Part shown: piece after piece, positions 33,193-45,015 of the stretch
How positions within the stretch are numbered: the stretch's first letter is position 1
Layout: the number at the start of each line of letters is the position of its first letter
Assembly (NCBI GenBank): GCA_963965975.1
Contig: OZ014412.1
Coordinates: 6,450,501 to 6,514,500 of the forward strand
Direction of reading: 5' to 3'
Source of the DNA: Xestospongia bergquistia
Lineage: Eukaryota > Porifera > Demospongiae > Haplosclerida > Petrosiidae
Length of the DNA stretch: 64,000 nucleotides
Position numbers and translations under genes: made by a program
The notes under the pieces: model-generated
Database searches by the model: none
Told to the model about the DNA's origin: nothing
What the model saw: the letters and a program-made list of their open reading frames with translations, nothing else

Positions 33193-34587
33193 GATAAGCC
33201 GCAGAGAGAATCACAAGGGCTATTCACGTGATGAATCAGGGAAATAATACTTTCTAGAGCGTTTTATTGTTCATAAAATATATCCGTAAAGTCAACGTGC
33301 TACATCCAAATAATTACGCAATGTGTATTTTTTGTTAATTAAGATAACTAATAGTTTCCGATAAATAAATATTAAGATAAAATAAAACAAAAGATTGGAT
33401 AAGTCATGAGAATAAGTAAGTTTGATTGAACTTTGGCTGAGGACCAACTCTCTCTCAAAGAAATGTACTGTAGGCCACTCTTGAAACAAACACAAGCTCT
33501 GCAATGATCAATTAATAATACTGGTTTGATTATGGAGCTAATAGTTTGAAAACAGGACAATCAAATTCATCAATTATCTAAATGCTATCAGCAATTCTTT
33601 GTTTTTCTAGTTTTGAAATAAGCAGACACCTATTTCTAGTTCTTGTTTAAGTTTCATATATACCAAGAGAACACCATGTGATATCTGTGAAACATATTAT
33701 TACATGAACATAGCTAAGGTTTTGAATAACCTCTGATGTCGATGATTGAACAAAATCTCCCTTGTTACATAATACAGAATTCTGTGACATAACTGCACTA
33801 TATTCAGTTACAATCATGTCAATTGTCAAGTCTTCCAACAGTCTTAAACTAAAGCCCATATCATGCATGAGGACATGTTGTTGTATGGGAGATGTAACAT
33901 AAATTTTGATGTCAATCTGTTTTAGCAGTAGCTAGTTCTTGTAGCTGCAAAAAGGCAGTGACAAGCTTAAATTAATAAATGTCGGACTTACTTTAGACAG
34001 CCAGGATGGTAAATGTCTTTGTTGTGATGTATTTGATTTGATGGGATAGAATTAACAAACTTCTGAATTTCAGGTGATTAGTACAATTGTGTATGCCCTT
34101 CTCCATATCTAACAGTTATAGAACATTGTAAATAAACACTAGCTGAAAGAGTTTATCATACATGGGTTGAGAAGTTGGATGATCATGATAAAGATCCACA
34201 CATTCCCCTGAACATATAAGACATAGATCCTCTAGCAAAGTAAAGTTGATAGCAATGTTGCTAACATGCTAGAGATGCTAACAAAGACAGAATTCCACTC
34301 CTTTTTGTGACCATATAAGGTCAACAGCCAGTGTTGGTATTTCAATAGTTTCATTAATGTTACCTTATTTTTGTAGTGATATCATAGAAGGACATATACC
34401 CTCCTGGCTGTTTAAGTCTTATAATATAATGGCCATTTTGATGACCATATAAGGTAAAGTTTGGCCCTCCCTTTATCCTCACTGGAGCAGCACTGTCATT
34501 GTTGTAACTTATTTATGTTAACATGTTATGTAAATTGAAAGAACTAATAACATGAAATATTATAATTTTAATTTGTACTATAAGACT
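33193..34587. other. 5' flank of TRIM-NHL 1, duplicated with 42434-43880
   Basis: Paralogous to the upstream region of TRIM-NHL 3. It contains a short frame (33647-33868, minus, MHDMGFSLRLLEDL...NLSYVHVIICF) that is kept open in the other copy (42871-43083) despite a 9-bp indel. I do not recognise it. No other gene was seen. Confidence 0.5.
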
Positions 34588-34800
34588 TGTCACTTATTGT
34601 CGTCTTCCTCCTCTAGATATCTCTCTAGTATTTCCAATATAAGACTGAATTATTGATATCACCTAATAATAGATAAATAGGTCTAAAGTGAGTTTCTATT
34701 ATCCATTCATATTTCTATCTATCTTCCATCCATTCATCTATCATATATCTATACCTTATCAATATTACCTAAACCAAACACTGCAGCTACTGCTAAAAAC
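34588..34800 (-). pseudogene. NOMO 3'-end fragment a
   Basis: Carries the NOMO last exon (VISIIQSYIGNTREISRGG, 34600-34665) and part of the preceding TM-encoding exon (FLAVAAVFGLGNIDK, about 34755-34800). It stops abruptly where sequence of the ATP6V1H intron/promoter begins. It is a hitch-hiking piece of the tandem duplication. Confidence 0.8.
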
Positions 34801-35345
34801 ATTTAATACGCACTTCAAAATGTTAGTCTACTAATTTGTCATACACATCATTCCATACGTTATTGATGTATGACTACTCAGACAAGGATCAGGCCACACC
34901 TGATCTAACAGGTCCAGTACACTGCATCAAAATGGCTTAAATACTATCCTTCCCTATCTTGTTTACTAAACCCAATATTAAACATACGATGTTAAGATTT
35001 TATTTATTAAGCAATTGTACTACTCACTCTAACATAATAGTTTAGTCTAGTCACTATCATCTTAACTAGTGGACACTCCTATAAACTGTAATATAATGTA
35101 CTTAGTCATTAAATTACCATACTTATACTAAATGTGAGGTATTGGAAGGAAGAGACTAGTGTTTATAACTCACCATTAACAGCTTGTTGGTCATCTTGGA
35201 CCGTCTCTATAATCATATCTAACTTCTCCTGCCATCTTTAATACTTATCATGTGACATTAATTGGTCTGCTCATGAAATAATTAATTCTACACACTGACA
35301 ATACCACTTCCTACAAAAGGTAATGATGTCATTATTATCTCATCC
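34801..35345 (-). pseudogene. ATP6V1H exon 1 copy with flanks (copy 1)
   Basis: 34801-35345 is homologous to about 27770-28300. The exon 1 copy lies at 35174-35235 with its GTGAGT donor intact, but 8 bp (ttgtaccc) are deleted after the fifth coding base, which shifts the frame. The left end is the fusion point with the NOMO fragment at 34800. Confidence 0.85.
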
Positions 35346-35796
35346 TACTATATACAGTTGTAGTAGATCTATCAACTGAATTCATCAATGATGTACATGT
35401 ACTGGATATGTAGTAGTCATAGATTGTTCAGTAAAATTTATCATTCCTTGTGTCAGATGGACTTCAGGGCCACACTTTGGGAATGAGCAGCTGTCTGCAT
35501 TAAGACCAATTATAATCAGTACTGGCCCACCCACTGAGCACACCAGGTATGTGCTGGAATGATTGACAGATCCAATCAACCCAAGTCAAATTACATAATG
35601 GCTTGAGTACTGTCCTGTTATATTATACCATTTCCTTAGATCCAATTGATTACAGTCAGATCTTACCCATGATGGAAATTTTAGGCTGTGATTATATACC
35701 ACACAATCATGACTTTGGTGTTTTATTTAATAATTACTAAAATTAATAGCAAATAACAATAATTTGTAAACATTGTACACTCGTTAACTAAATTGC

Positions 35797-38088
35797 TCAA
35801 TACACAACTATTCTATTATTACTAGAATCACAAACATACAAATATCCTTCATTATCAATTGTCATTCCAAGTGGACCATTAAAACAATCCACAGCACTGC
35901 CTTCACGTCCAAAGAAACGTATGAAGTGACCATCAGCTGTAAAGATAGAGATACGATGATTAAAAATTGATCTAATCGCTCTGAAAATTGAATAAGATTC
36001 TGTAACGTACACTAGATTGTTATCATCTATTACAATTCCTGATGGGTAACTAAGTTGACCAGGATCAGATCCATAAGTACCAAATTGAGACAAAAATTTT
36101 CCCTCAGGAGTAAACCTTTGGATACGATGGTTGTCTGTATCAGTGACATACACAGCATGACCTTGTCTGTCGATAGCAACATCTCTTGGATAAATAAACT
36201 GTCCATTGGCTGATCCTTTGGTACCAAATGCATGAGAGAAAGTTAGATCAGGGTTTAAGACTTGTATGCGATGGTTAAATTGATCTGCAATATAAACATT
36301 GCCCTTTGTAGGAGAAATGGTAACACCACAAGGATCGTTAAATTCCAGTGGTCCACTACCTTTCTTACCAATTGATGCAATACATTCTCCATCTGCAGAT
36401 ATCTTCTGGATCTTGTGGTCATCAGCGACAAGAATGAAGTTGTCTTGAGTAATAGCTACACCACGAGGTTTAGTAAACTGAACATTTCCAGTTCCTTCCC
36501 ATGACAATGACCAGAGTTCAAATTTCTGGCCCAAAGACTTCGCCTTCTTTTTATTTTTATTCAGTATTGTCAGACAGTGTTTGTCTTTCTCACTTACTAT
36601 AACATGTCCATTTTTGGTCACAGTAACAGCATAAGGTACTTTAAGATCAGTGATAGTACACACTGGAGTGATGTTATCAACATAGGGATTAAAAGGGATC
36701 ACTAGTGAGGTACCGTCAATTTGGACATCATTAACTTGGACATTGATTTGATGGTGACCACGACTTACAGAGCTACATTGTATTGTATACACTCCAGGAT
36801 GAGTGGTAGTAGCGATTGTAGTAGTAATGGGTGTAGCTGTACCAACTGGTACTATGCTACAACTGAGTGATGATAGAGGAACACGAAGTAGACTGGAATC
36901 AGAATGCTGAATAGACAGTGGAAACGAAATTGTTTTTTCCTTGGTTGTAGTAACACAATCAGGATCAATCTCCTTCAATTTACACTGTTGTAAACATATG
37001 ATGTCTCCAAGTGTATCACCAATAATGCTTTTGTTAAAGTGAAGATCAGCTTTCTCTTTAGGATTTAACTCTTCAATTATGACCTTTTGACTTACATTTC
37101 TCATATGATCAAACAATTGTTTTGCAGAAGTTACCACTTGTTGAGGATTGCCTATCTTAAGATTCTGTGTGACAGACTCCTTGCATTCTTTGAGTTGAGT
37201 TAATTTCATTTCAGCTGATTTCTTCTGCTCTGATAGGACCTGCAGTTTATTACCAGTGGCTTCTTCCACATTTTCAATCAACTGTTTCTCAGATTGTTGA
37301 AGGGTATTAATTATTTCTTTTACTGTGGTATGTATCTCATCTTTAATAGATTCTCCTTGTGCTCTGATTTCATTTTCTCTATCAGCAAGAGTAGCCAGGA
37401 CATTTGTAACAAGAGCAAGTCTGTCACTAACTCCCTTCAGATTTGTTTCCAATGTGTGATAATCTTTTGAATAGCAGCTAGCAACTGAGTTACAGTTGTG
37501 ATTTTTGTGCATACGTACACTACAGTCATGACAAATAAGTTCTTCACATGTTCCACAGAAGAACTCTAAAGGTTTATCATGAGAAGAACATTTCGTCTCC
37601 TGCTTTAAAGAAAGCATTTGGGAGGCAGATCTGTCTACTTCATCAAAACTTGCGATAATGTGATCAGTATCAGAAGCCCCACTTTTGTGAATATCGATAC
37701 ATTTTTCACACAAACACTTGTTACATTCTTTACAGTAGACTGTTGCATTTGTTGTAGTACATATGTCACAGGTTACCTGTTGATGACCTGATATTTTGAT
37801 CATTAGATTGTGGGCTTCCTTGAGATTGTTAATGTGAAAAGCAGCAGGAAAGTCAGCTGCTCCTGTTGGTTGAGGTAACTGGGTACGATGACGACAAGTG
37901 GGACAAGAGATGAAGTAGTTATCTCCTTGAGGATCCTGTGGTAGGCTCTCCAGACATTGTTGACAGAAAGAATGGAAACAAGGTAAGATCTTAGGGTTGG
38001 TATAGAGATTAAGACATATAGCACAAGTAAGCTGTTCCTCTATTTTCTTGAGAGCTTCTGAAGTACTAGATACTACTTTCTCTGCCAT
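35797..38088 (-). CDS. TRIM-NHL protein 2, type A
   Basis: Intronless 763-aa frame starting MAEKVVSSTSEALKKIEEQL. RING ligands are C22, C25, C37, H39, C42, C45, C62 and C65. B-box 1 (CDICTTTNATVYCKECNKCLCEKC) and B-box 2 (CSSHDKPLEFFCGTC ... VRMHKNH) follow, then a coiled coil (about 205-325), a filamin domain without the acidic loop, and an NHL propeller with repeats of the form FNDPCGVTISPTKGNVYIADQFNHRIQV, ending YVCDSSNNRIVVY. It is very similar to the gene at 51203 and to pseudogene 1. The expected role is an E3 ligase with a protein- or RNA-binding propeller. The 5' flank soon diverges from the other TRIM genes. Confidence 0.9.
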   Translation of the reverse strand: MAEKVVSSTSEALKKIEEQLTCAICLNLYTNPKILPCFHSFCQQCLESLPQDPQGDNYFISCPTCRHRTQLPQPTGAADFPAAFHINNLKEAHNLMIKISGHQQVTCDICTTTNATVYCKECNKCLCEKCIDIHKSGASDTDHIIASFDEVDRSASQMLSLKQETKCSSHDKPLEFFCGTCEELICHDCSVRMHKNHNCNSVASCYSKDYHTLETNLKGVSDRLALVTNVLATLADRENEIRAQGESIKDEIHTTVKEIINTLQQSEKQLIENVEEATGNKLQVLSEQKKSAEMKLTQLKECKESVTQNLKIGNPQQVVTSAKQLFDHMRNVSQKVIIEELNPKEKADLHFNKSIIGDTLGDIICLQQCKLKEIDPDCVTTTKEKTISFPLSIQHSDSSLLRVPLSSLSCSIVPVGTATPITTTIATTTHPGVYTIQCSSVSRGHHQINVQVNDVQIDGTSLVIPFNPYVDNITPVCTITDLKVPYAVTVTKNGHVIVSEKDKHCLTILNKNKKKAKSLGQKFELWSLSWEGTGNVQFTKPRGVAITQDNFILVADDHKIQKISADGECIASIGKKGSGPLEFNDPCGVTISPTKGNVYIADQFNHRIQVLNPDLTFSHAFGTKGSANGQFIYPRDVAIDRQGHAVYVTDTDNHRIQRFTPEGKFLSQFGTYGSDPGQLSYPSGIVIDDNNLVYVTESYSIFRAIRSIFNHRISIFTADGHFIRFFGREGSAVDCFNGPLGMTIDNEGYLYVCDSSNNRIVVY

Positions 38089-39845
38089 AATGGAAGAAAC
38101 AGTCTTGGCAACTTTTTTTGCAAAGGATGCATTGAGATGTTTTTATAGCATGTGGTGATATCTGGTCATGAATATGTATCAGTGAAACAATTAATAACAT
38201 CATATATGAGTAGGTGGATCTTATTGTCCTCTCAATTCCTCCTTAGTACATTTGACTTAAGACAAATGATATAGTTCACTTTATAATGCAAAATAAAATG
38301 AGTTATTATTTCTTCTTTTCTCTTATGTCCATTATATTCATTCGTCATCTAACCACCTATCTCACTGGAAAATGTAGGACTATGAGTTGTAAAGATACCT
38401 TTCAAAGTATATATGATAAAGTTAAGTTATGGTCATTTAATTATGTAAAGGTACATGCAATGACTTTCTAGAGATGTACAACTAACAAGATACTGATACT
38501 CCTTCTTATGTCCTTATGGAATTACCTACACAAACAAAATGCACAATATGAAAACATCTTGCATATCACTATGACTACTCTATTGTAACAGACACTAATC
38601 GTTTACATTGTTGGTCTTAAAAGGAATTGCTTATATAACAGCTTTTATTGCAAGAGAATCCTACCTTTCCAGGAATTAACTGTAAGCAAATTTACTAATT
38701 GTAATATATTCAACATTATAATAAAATTTGATATATTTAATGATTACAATTATGTTACATACAGTTACCTCAATTTTGTGTTCAGTGGAAAAAATTTGCA
38801 AAACCCAATGGTAAATCTTACATGAAAGTCACTAACAGTATGTGGTAATAGCTTCCTTCAAATTGAACATTTATAATATATATCTAGATGATACTAGCTT
38901 TTTGTGTATGAGTCTAAGAGTCATGTGTGTCTGCAGGATACTAGAAATAGTATATAGTTTCATAACCCCAAACAGTAGAAGATGGTAAATATCATAACAA
39001 TATGCAATTTTCTCTGACAAGAAAACTAAACCCAGTGACACGTATCATATACAAAACAACCAATTGAACAGTGTCTAATTATTGAGTCTGTATCGATTTG
39101 GTCTTCTTCAAACATAGGGTCTGTTCTCAATTTTACTATGCAGACCACTCTATCAGTGTAACTATGGTAATTATGTAGACAGCAAATGTTAAAGGATTTA
39201 CTTATCACATCATTCTTATACATCAATTAAGGAATAGTTTTTATTGCAAAGCACACCTAATGTTCCTAGTTATAAGGGCTAGCTAGATTAAATGTATAAA
39301 AGCACAATTACAGACTTCTCTACAAATTCTGTAGTAATCCAATGATGCACACATTACCACCGGATGTGATCATTGTGATCCTGACCATCACCAAATAGTT
39401 ACTGATTTTGAATTGAAGTAACTATACATTAATACAGTTAAATATTACAGTATGTGGTTTTAAGTTTGTGATCTTAAATATTACACATAGTTACTTCTTT
39501 ATAATTTCACGAAAGATATCAGTGAATATTTGATATACAAGTCACATATCACTTGGGTAGGTATTACATTAAAGAATTTAATTTCCCAGTATGAATATTG
39601 TTAGACTACAATTATACTACTATAATACTAACATGTGCTAGCATCCTACAACCTTAGAAACAACATGTAATATTAATTGTCATATAACATCATAGTAACT
39701 ATCAATACACAACTATGAAGCTATTCCAAATGTTAAATATTTTAAGACGATGTCCTGTAAAAAATGTAACAAATTGATCCAGCATTGATAAGAATTACAA
39801 AGTAACCATTCCCACTGTGAGTACTGTCTTTATAATTATAATATG
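38089..39845. other. Unassigned spacer
   Basis: About 1.75 kb, AT-rich, between TRIM-NHL 2 and the 3' flank of TRIM-NHL 3. Small frames at 38286 and 39026 show no family signature. No paralogue of this stretch was recognised elsewhere in the window. Confidence 0.5.
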
Positions 39846-40132
39846 GAGTACTGTCCTTCAAATTTCTTGAAATAATATTACTATTTACTTATACTACTTT
39901 CTTCTGCTTTATATCCTATCATTGAAGAGATGTGAGAATCTGGTATATCTCCTCACAATTGTTATAATAGACTTCAAAACATGGAGGATGGAAGGGTAAT
40001 TTAATAAGAGATATCATATTAAGAGCCAATCTTATTGCACTGACTATGTAAGGTCCGTTCAGTTGCTTCTGGTTTTCATTATTCAGTCAATAGCATACAT
40101 TTATTTTAAGATAACAATAATAATCATAACAA

Positions 40133-42433
40133 TTAATACACTACTAGTCTGTTATTGTCAATATCACAAACATACAAATATCCTTTCTTGTCAATTGTTA
40201 TTCCAAGTGGATAAATAAGTTGACCAAGACTGCTACCATATCCTCCAAAAGAACGTACAAACTGACCAGCAGTAGTAAATATAGAAATACAATTATTATC
40301 AGTGTTAGTAACATACACAAGATTCTTATCATCATCAAATACAATCCCAGAAGGAAGATTAAGTTGTCCACGACCTGATCCTTTAGTTCCGAATAGAGAA
40401 TACAATTGTCCATCTGGAGTAAACATCTTGATACAATTATTGTAGGTATCAGCCACATACAAAACCCCTTGTCTATCAATGGCAATGTTTCGTGGATGAT
40501 TGAACTGTCCTATGTATAATTCTTTTATAACAAATGTGTGAGAAAACGTTAGATCAGAATTTAAGACTTGTATACGATTGTTATTGAAATCTGCAATATA
40601 AATACAGCCAGTTGTAAAAGAAATGGCAATACCAGTAGGTTCATTTAATTCTAGTGGTCCATTACCTCGTTTACTATATGATTTAATACATTCTCCATCC
40701 ATAGATATTTTCTGGATCTTGTGATCATCAGCAACAATAATGAAGTTGTCTGAAGTAATAGCTATGCCACGAGGATGAGAGAACTTGAGCTTTTGACTTT
40801 TACCAACCTCTTGATGACCAAAGGATTTAACTTTTCTTCCATCTCTATCTAGTACTGTAACACGATTGTGAGATATTTCACTTACTATAATACATCCATC
40901 ATCAGTCACAGCAACTCCCCATGGATTTTTAACTCCAGTTATAGTACGTAATGGAGCAATACTATCAAGGTAGGGATTAAAAGGGATGACTAGTGAAATA
41001 CTATCAACTTCAACATCATTAACTTGAATATTAACTTGATAACGACCACAGGCATTACAATGTATTGTATATACTCCAGGATGATTGGTGGTAGTAATTG
41101 TAGATACTATGGATATAGCTCTATCTTTCTCCTTCTCCTCTTCCTTCTCCTCTTCTTCTTTTCTTTCATCCTCTTCTTTCATTTCTCCAACATTAACTGG
41201 AACTATATTACAACTGAGTGATGAGAGAGGAACAGAAAGAAGACTGGAATCAGAAAATCTAATAGAGAGTGGGAATGAAACTCCTTTTTCTGTAATCTTA
41301 ATGTCACGGTGATCAATTTTCTTGACTTTACATTGTTGTAGCATGGAAGATGAGAAGAACACAATATCTCCAATACGAGCTAGTGTATCAACAGTGTTAT
41401 TGTCACTTTTAAAATGGACATCAGCTTTCTCTCTAGGATTCCACTCTTCAATGTTAATGTCCCGAATTACATGATTTATCCTCTCCATCATTTTTTTTGT
41501 ATATAACAACACTTGTTGAGGACTACCTATCTCAAGATTCTGTTCAACAAATTTCAGGCAATCCTTTAGTTGACTCAATTTCATTTCAACTAATTCCTTT
41601 TGCTCTGATAACACTTGTAGTTTACACTCAGTGATCATGTCTACATCTTTAGTCAGCTGTCTCTCAGTCTGATGAATGATATCCACCAATTCTTTTGCCA
41701 TGAAATGTATCTCCTGTTTGATGGCGTCTCCTTGGTCTCTGATCTCATCCTCTCTATCTGTAAGACTAATTAGAGCATTAATGGCAACAATAGTGCTATC
41801 CCTAACTGGTTTCAAATTTGTTTTCAATTTTCGAAAATGCTCGTGGTAGCACTCGGAGATTACATCATAATCATGATCTCTATGAACATCTACAGTACAG
41901 AGTTGACAGATGAAGTCTTCACATGGTTCACAAAATATCTCCAAAGGCTTATTATGATCAGGACAGTTTTTTTCTTGTTTTACATGAAGTAATTTGGAAA
42001 AAGAGGTTGCTACCTCATCAATAATTATTATCATATGGTTGGTGTTGATAAGAACTTTCTCGTGAATATCAATGCATTTTTCGCATAAAAACTTAGTACA
42101 TTCTTTACAATAACCTGTTGCATTTATTGTAGTACATATATCACAGGTTATCTGATTGTAGATGCCCTTGAGATTGTTAACAGCTTGAAAGTCAGCTGCT
42201 CCTGTTTGTTGGGGTAACAGGGAATGATGACGACAAGTAGGACAAGAAATGAAGTAGTTATCTCCTTGAGGATCCTGTGGTAGACCCTCCAGACATTTTT
42301 GACAGAAAGAATGTAAACAAGGTAAGATCTTAGGGTTGGTATAGAGATCAAGACATATAGAACAGGTGAGCTGTTCCTCTAATTTCTTGAGAGCTGAGGT
42401 AGAGGTTCTTCTGGGTACTGCTCTTTCTGCCAT
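40133..42433 (-). CDS. TRIM-NHL protein 3, type B
   Basis: Intronless 766-aa frame, closest to the gene at 30859, with shared N-terminus MAERAVPR, acidic filamin loop (here EMKEEDERKEEEEKEEEKEK) and flanks. The RING ligands are complete (CSICLDLYTNPKILPCLHSFCQKC ... CPTC). Relative to TRIM-NHL 1 it lacks about a dozen residues between RING and B-box 1 (NNLKGIYNQITCDIC), removing the conserved KVSGHQQ linker but keeping the zinc cysteines. B-box 2, coiled coil and the NHL propeller are intact (ends YVCDIDNNRLVVY). Probably functional. About 280 bp of 3' flank (39846-40132) is nearly identical to 30580-30858. Confidence 0.9.
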   Translation of the reverse strand: MAERAVPRRTSTSALKKLEEQLTCSICLDLYTNPKILPCLHSFCQKCLEGLPQDPQGDNYFISCPTCRHHSLLPQQTGAADFQAVNNLKGIYNQITCDICTTINATGYCKECTKFLCEKCIDIHEKVLINTNHMIIIIDEVATSFSKLLHVKQEKNCPDHNKPLEIFCEPCEDFICQLCTVDVHRDHDYDVISECYHEHFRKLKTNLKPVRDSTIVAINALISLTDREDEIRDQGDAIKQEIHFMAKELVDIIHQTERQLTKDVDMITECKLQVLSEQKELVEMKLSQLKDCLKFVEQNLEIGSPQQVLLYTKKMMERINHVIRDINIEEWNPREKADVHFKSDNNTVDTLARIGDIVFFSSSMLQQCKVKKIDHRDIKITEKGVSFPLSIRFSDSSLLSVPLSSLSCNIVPVNVGEMKEEDERKEEEEKEEEKEKDRAISIVSTITTTNHPGVYTIHCNACGRYQVNIQVNDVEVDSISLVIPFNPYLDSIAPLRTITGVKNPWGVAVTDDGCIIVSEISHNRVTVLDRDGRKVKSFGHQEVGKSQKLKFSHPRGIAITSDNFIIVADDHKIQKISMDGECIKSYSKRGNGPLELNEPTGIAISFTTGCIYIADFNNNRIQVLNSDLTFSHTFVIKELYIGQFNHPRNIAIDRQGVLYVADTYNNCIKMFTPDGQLYSLFGTKGSGRGQLNLPSGIVFDDDKNLVYVTNTDNNCISIFTTAGQFVRSFGGYGSSLGQLIYPLGITIDKKGYLYVCDIDNNRLVVY

Positions 42434-43880
42434 AATAAGCTGCAGAGAGAATCACAAGGGCTATTCACGTGATGAATCAGGGAAATGATACTTTCTAGAG
42501 TGTTATATTGTTAATAAAATATATCTGTAAAGTCAACGTGCTACATCCAAATAATTACGCAATGTGTATTTTTTTGTTAATTAAGATAACTAATAGTTTC
42601 CGATAAATAAATATTAAGATAAAATAAAACAAAAGATTGGACAAGTCATGAGAATAAGTGAGTTTTGGCTGAGGACCAACTCTCTCTCAAAGAAACGTAT
42701 TGTAGGCCTCTCTTTCTTTCTTTCTTCCAAGCCCTGCAATGATTGATTATGATAGAAGAGGTAACAGTTTGAAAAGAGGACAGTCAAATTCATTAATTAT
42801 CAAAATGATATCAGCAATTCTTTGTTCTTCTAGTTTTTGAAGTAAGCAGACACCTATTTCTAGTTCTTGTTTAAGTTTCATATATACCAAGAGAACACCA
42901 TGTGATATCTGTGAAACATATTATTACATGAACATAGCTAAGGTTTTGAATAACCTCTGATGTCGATGATTGAACAAAATCTCCCTTGTTACATAATACA
43001 GAATTCTGTGACATAACTGCACTATATTCAGTTACAATTGTCAAGTCTTCTGGAAGTGTTAAACTAAAGCCCATATCATACATGAGGACATGTTGTTGTA
43101 TGGGAGATGTAACATAACAAAAGAAACTTTTGATGTCATCAGATTAACTGTTTTAGCAGTAGCTAGCGCTTGTAGCTGTAAAAAAGGCAGTGACAAGCTT
43201 AAATTAATAAATATTGGACTTTAGACAGCCAGGATGGTAAATGTCTTTGTTGTGATGTATTTGATTTGATGGGATAGAATTAACAAACTTCTGAACCTCA
43301 AGTGATTAGTACAATTGTGTATGCCCTTCTCCATATCTAACAGATATAGAACTTTGTAAATAAACACTAGCTGAAAGAGTTTATCATACATGGGTTGAGA
43401 AGTTGGATGACAGATCCATACATTCATCTGAATATATAAAAAATAGATCCTCTAACAAAGTAAAGCTGATAGCAATGTTGCTAACATGCTAGAGATGTTA
43501 ATAAAGACAGAATCCATCCCTTTTTGTGACCATATAAGGTCTACATGGTATTTCAATAGTTTTGATAATGTTACCTTATTTTTGTAGTGACATGATATAA
43601 GGAGATATACCGTCCTGGTTGTCTAAGAAAAGTAATATAATGATATTAGCCATTTTGATGACCATATAAGGTAAAGTTTGCCCCTTCTCCTTTTTGACAT
43701 GGTAACAGGTACCATCTTGTCAAAAAGGAGGAGGGACTAGCTTGCTAGACTATTGATATCCTCACTGAAGTTGCATTGTCATTGCCTTGACTTAATTTAT
43801 GCTATAACATAGTATGTAAATTGAAAGAACTAATAACATGAAATATTATAATATTAATTTAATTTGTACTATAACACTAG
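42434..43880. other. 5' flank of TRIM-NHL 3, duplicated segment with a hairpin
   Basis: Paralogue of 33193-34587. 43687-43730 forms a strong inverted repeat (ctcctttttgacatggta / taccatcttgtcaaaaagga). Hairpins at the matching place downstream of NOMO fragment c (48064-48094) and of NOMO itself (54871-54902) have different stems. Confidence 0.5.
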
Positions 43881-44640
43881 TCATTTATTGCCATCTTCCT
43901 CCTCTGAATATCTCTCTAGTATTTCCATTATTGGACTGAATTATTGATATCACCTAATAATAGATAAATAGGTCTAAAGTGAGTTTCTATTATCCATTCA
44001 TATTTCTATTTATTCATCCATCCTTATCAATATTAGGATTATTAGCTAAACCAAATACCGCAGCTACTGCTAAAAAATGAACCTTTAAATACAACACTCT
44101 CTTTTGATGATATAACAGACTAAACAAACAATGATTATAATAAGATTATCATATATAATTGGACATATTAACATCAAAGGTTACACAAAAACGGATGTCT
44201 AGGAATGAGGCTATAAGGACAATATTTATACTGACCTCATCAGCTGATACATGAAGTGTTATATGTTTATCTTCATCAGCTAAAAAGGACAGGTTATGGT
44301 AATACTACTGACAGATAATTTATGTAGTGAGTGACTGCTTTCTATTTGAATATTGAACTCTCTTTGTAGATTAGATATAGTTGACATCCATGTATAATGT
44401 GTACTAGAGGTAATCTACCTACTGAAGGGTTTATAATTAGTAGTAACTTAGAGAGACTAAAGAACCCAATAGGATTGTAGTCTTGTGAGACCAGTATCAA
44501 CTAGAGACTCCTTAAAATTATAATCTATATTACATTAGTACCTTTAATGAGCTCAGTAATTGTAGATCATTACTAATTTTTTCTATAAAGTTGTCATACC
44601 TGACATCTAGATCGATCTGTAATCAACTAACTCTCTGACT
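43881..44640 (-). pseudogene. NOMO 3'-end fragment b
   Basis: Last three to four NOMO exons in order: VISIIQSNNGNTREIFRGG (43885-43955), part of the TM exon, the exon encoding LADEDKHITLHVSADE (about 44235-44360), and remnants of the next (about 44400-44600). The copy has small deletions and ends within the region corresponding to the exon before. No upstream NOMO exons are attached. Confidence 0.8.
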
Positions 44641-45015
44641 AACAAAGGACATCAGCATTAAAGTGCGCAGATCTAAAGGACTTGTAATGATGGAAAGACA
44701 TCTTGCACATTATAATTGCACTGCATTTTAAGAAGAGTACACCATTTAAGAAGAATCTAGTATAATCTGTTGATTTTACCATTAAATTGTCTTGGGTAAT
44801 GACCATGTATTATTAACTGTTAATTAGTCTGAACCCATCTTTTCCCTTACCTCATTGTACATGTGTCTGATGTATGGTAGCTATGAAGGAACATCATATT
44901 ACTACATATAACCATTAGCAGTCTCTGTATTATATAGCTCCTTGTATCCTGGGTGATTTTGTTCTTATCAGTATTATTGAAAAATATAGTAAAATACAAG
45001 TATAACAAGAACTAA

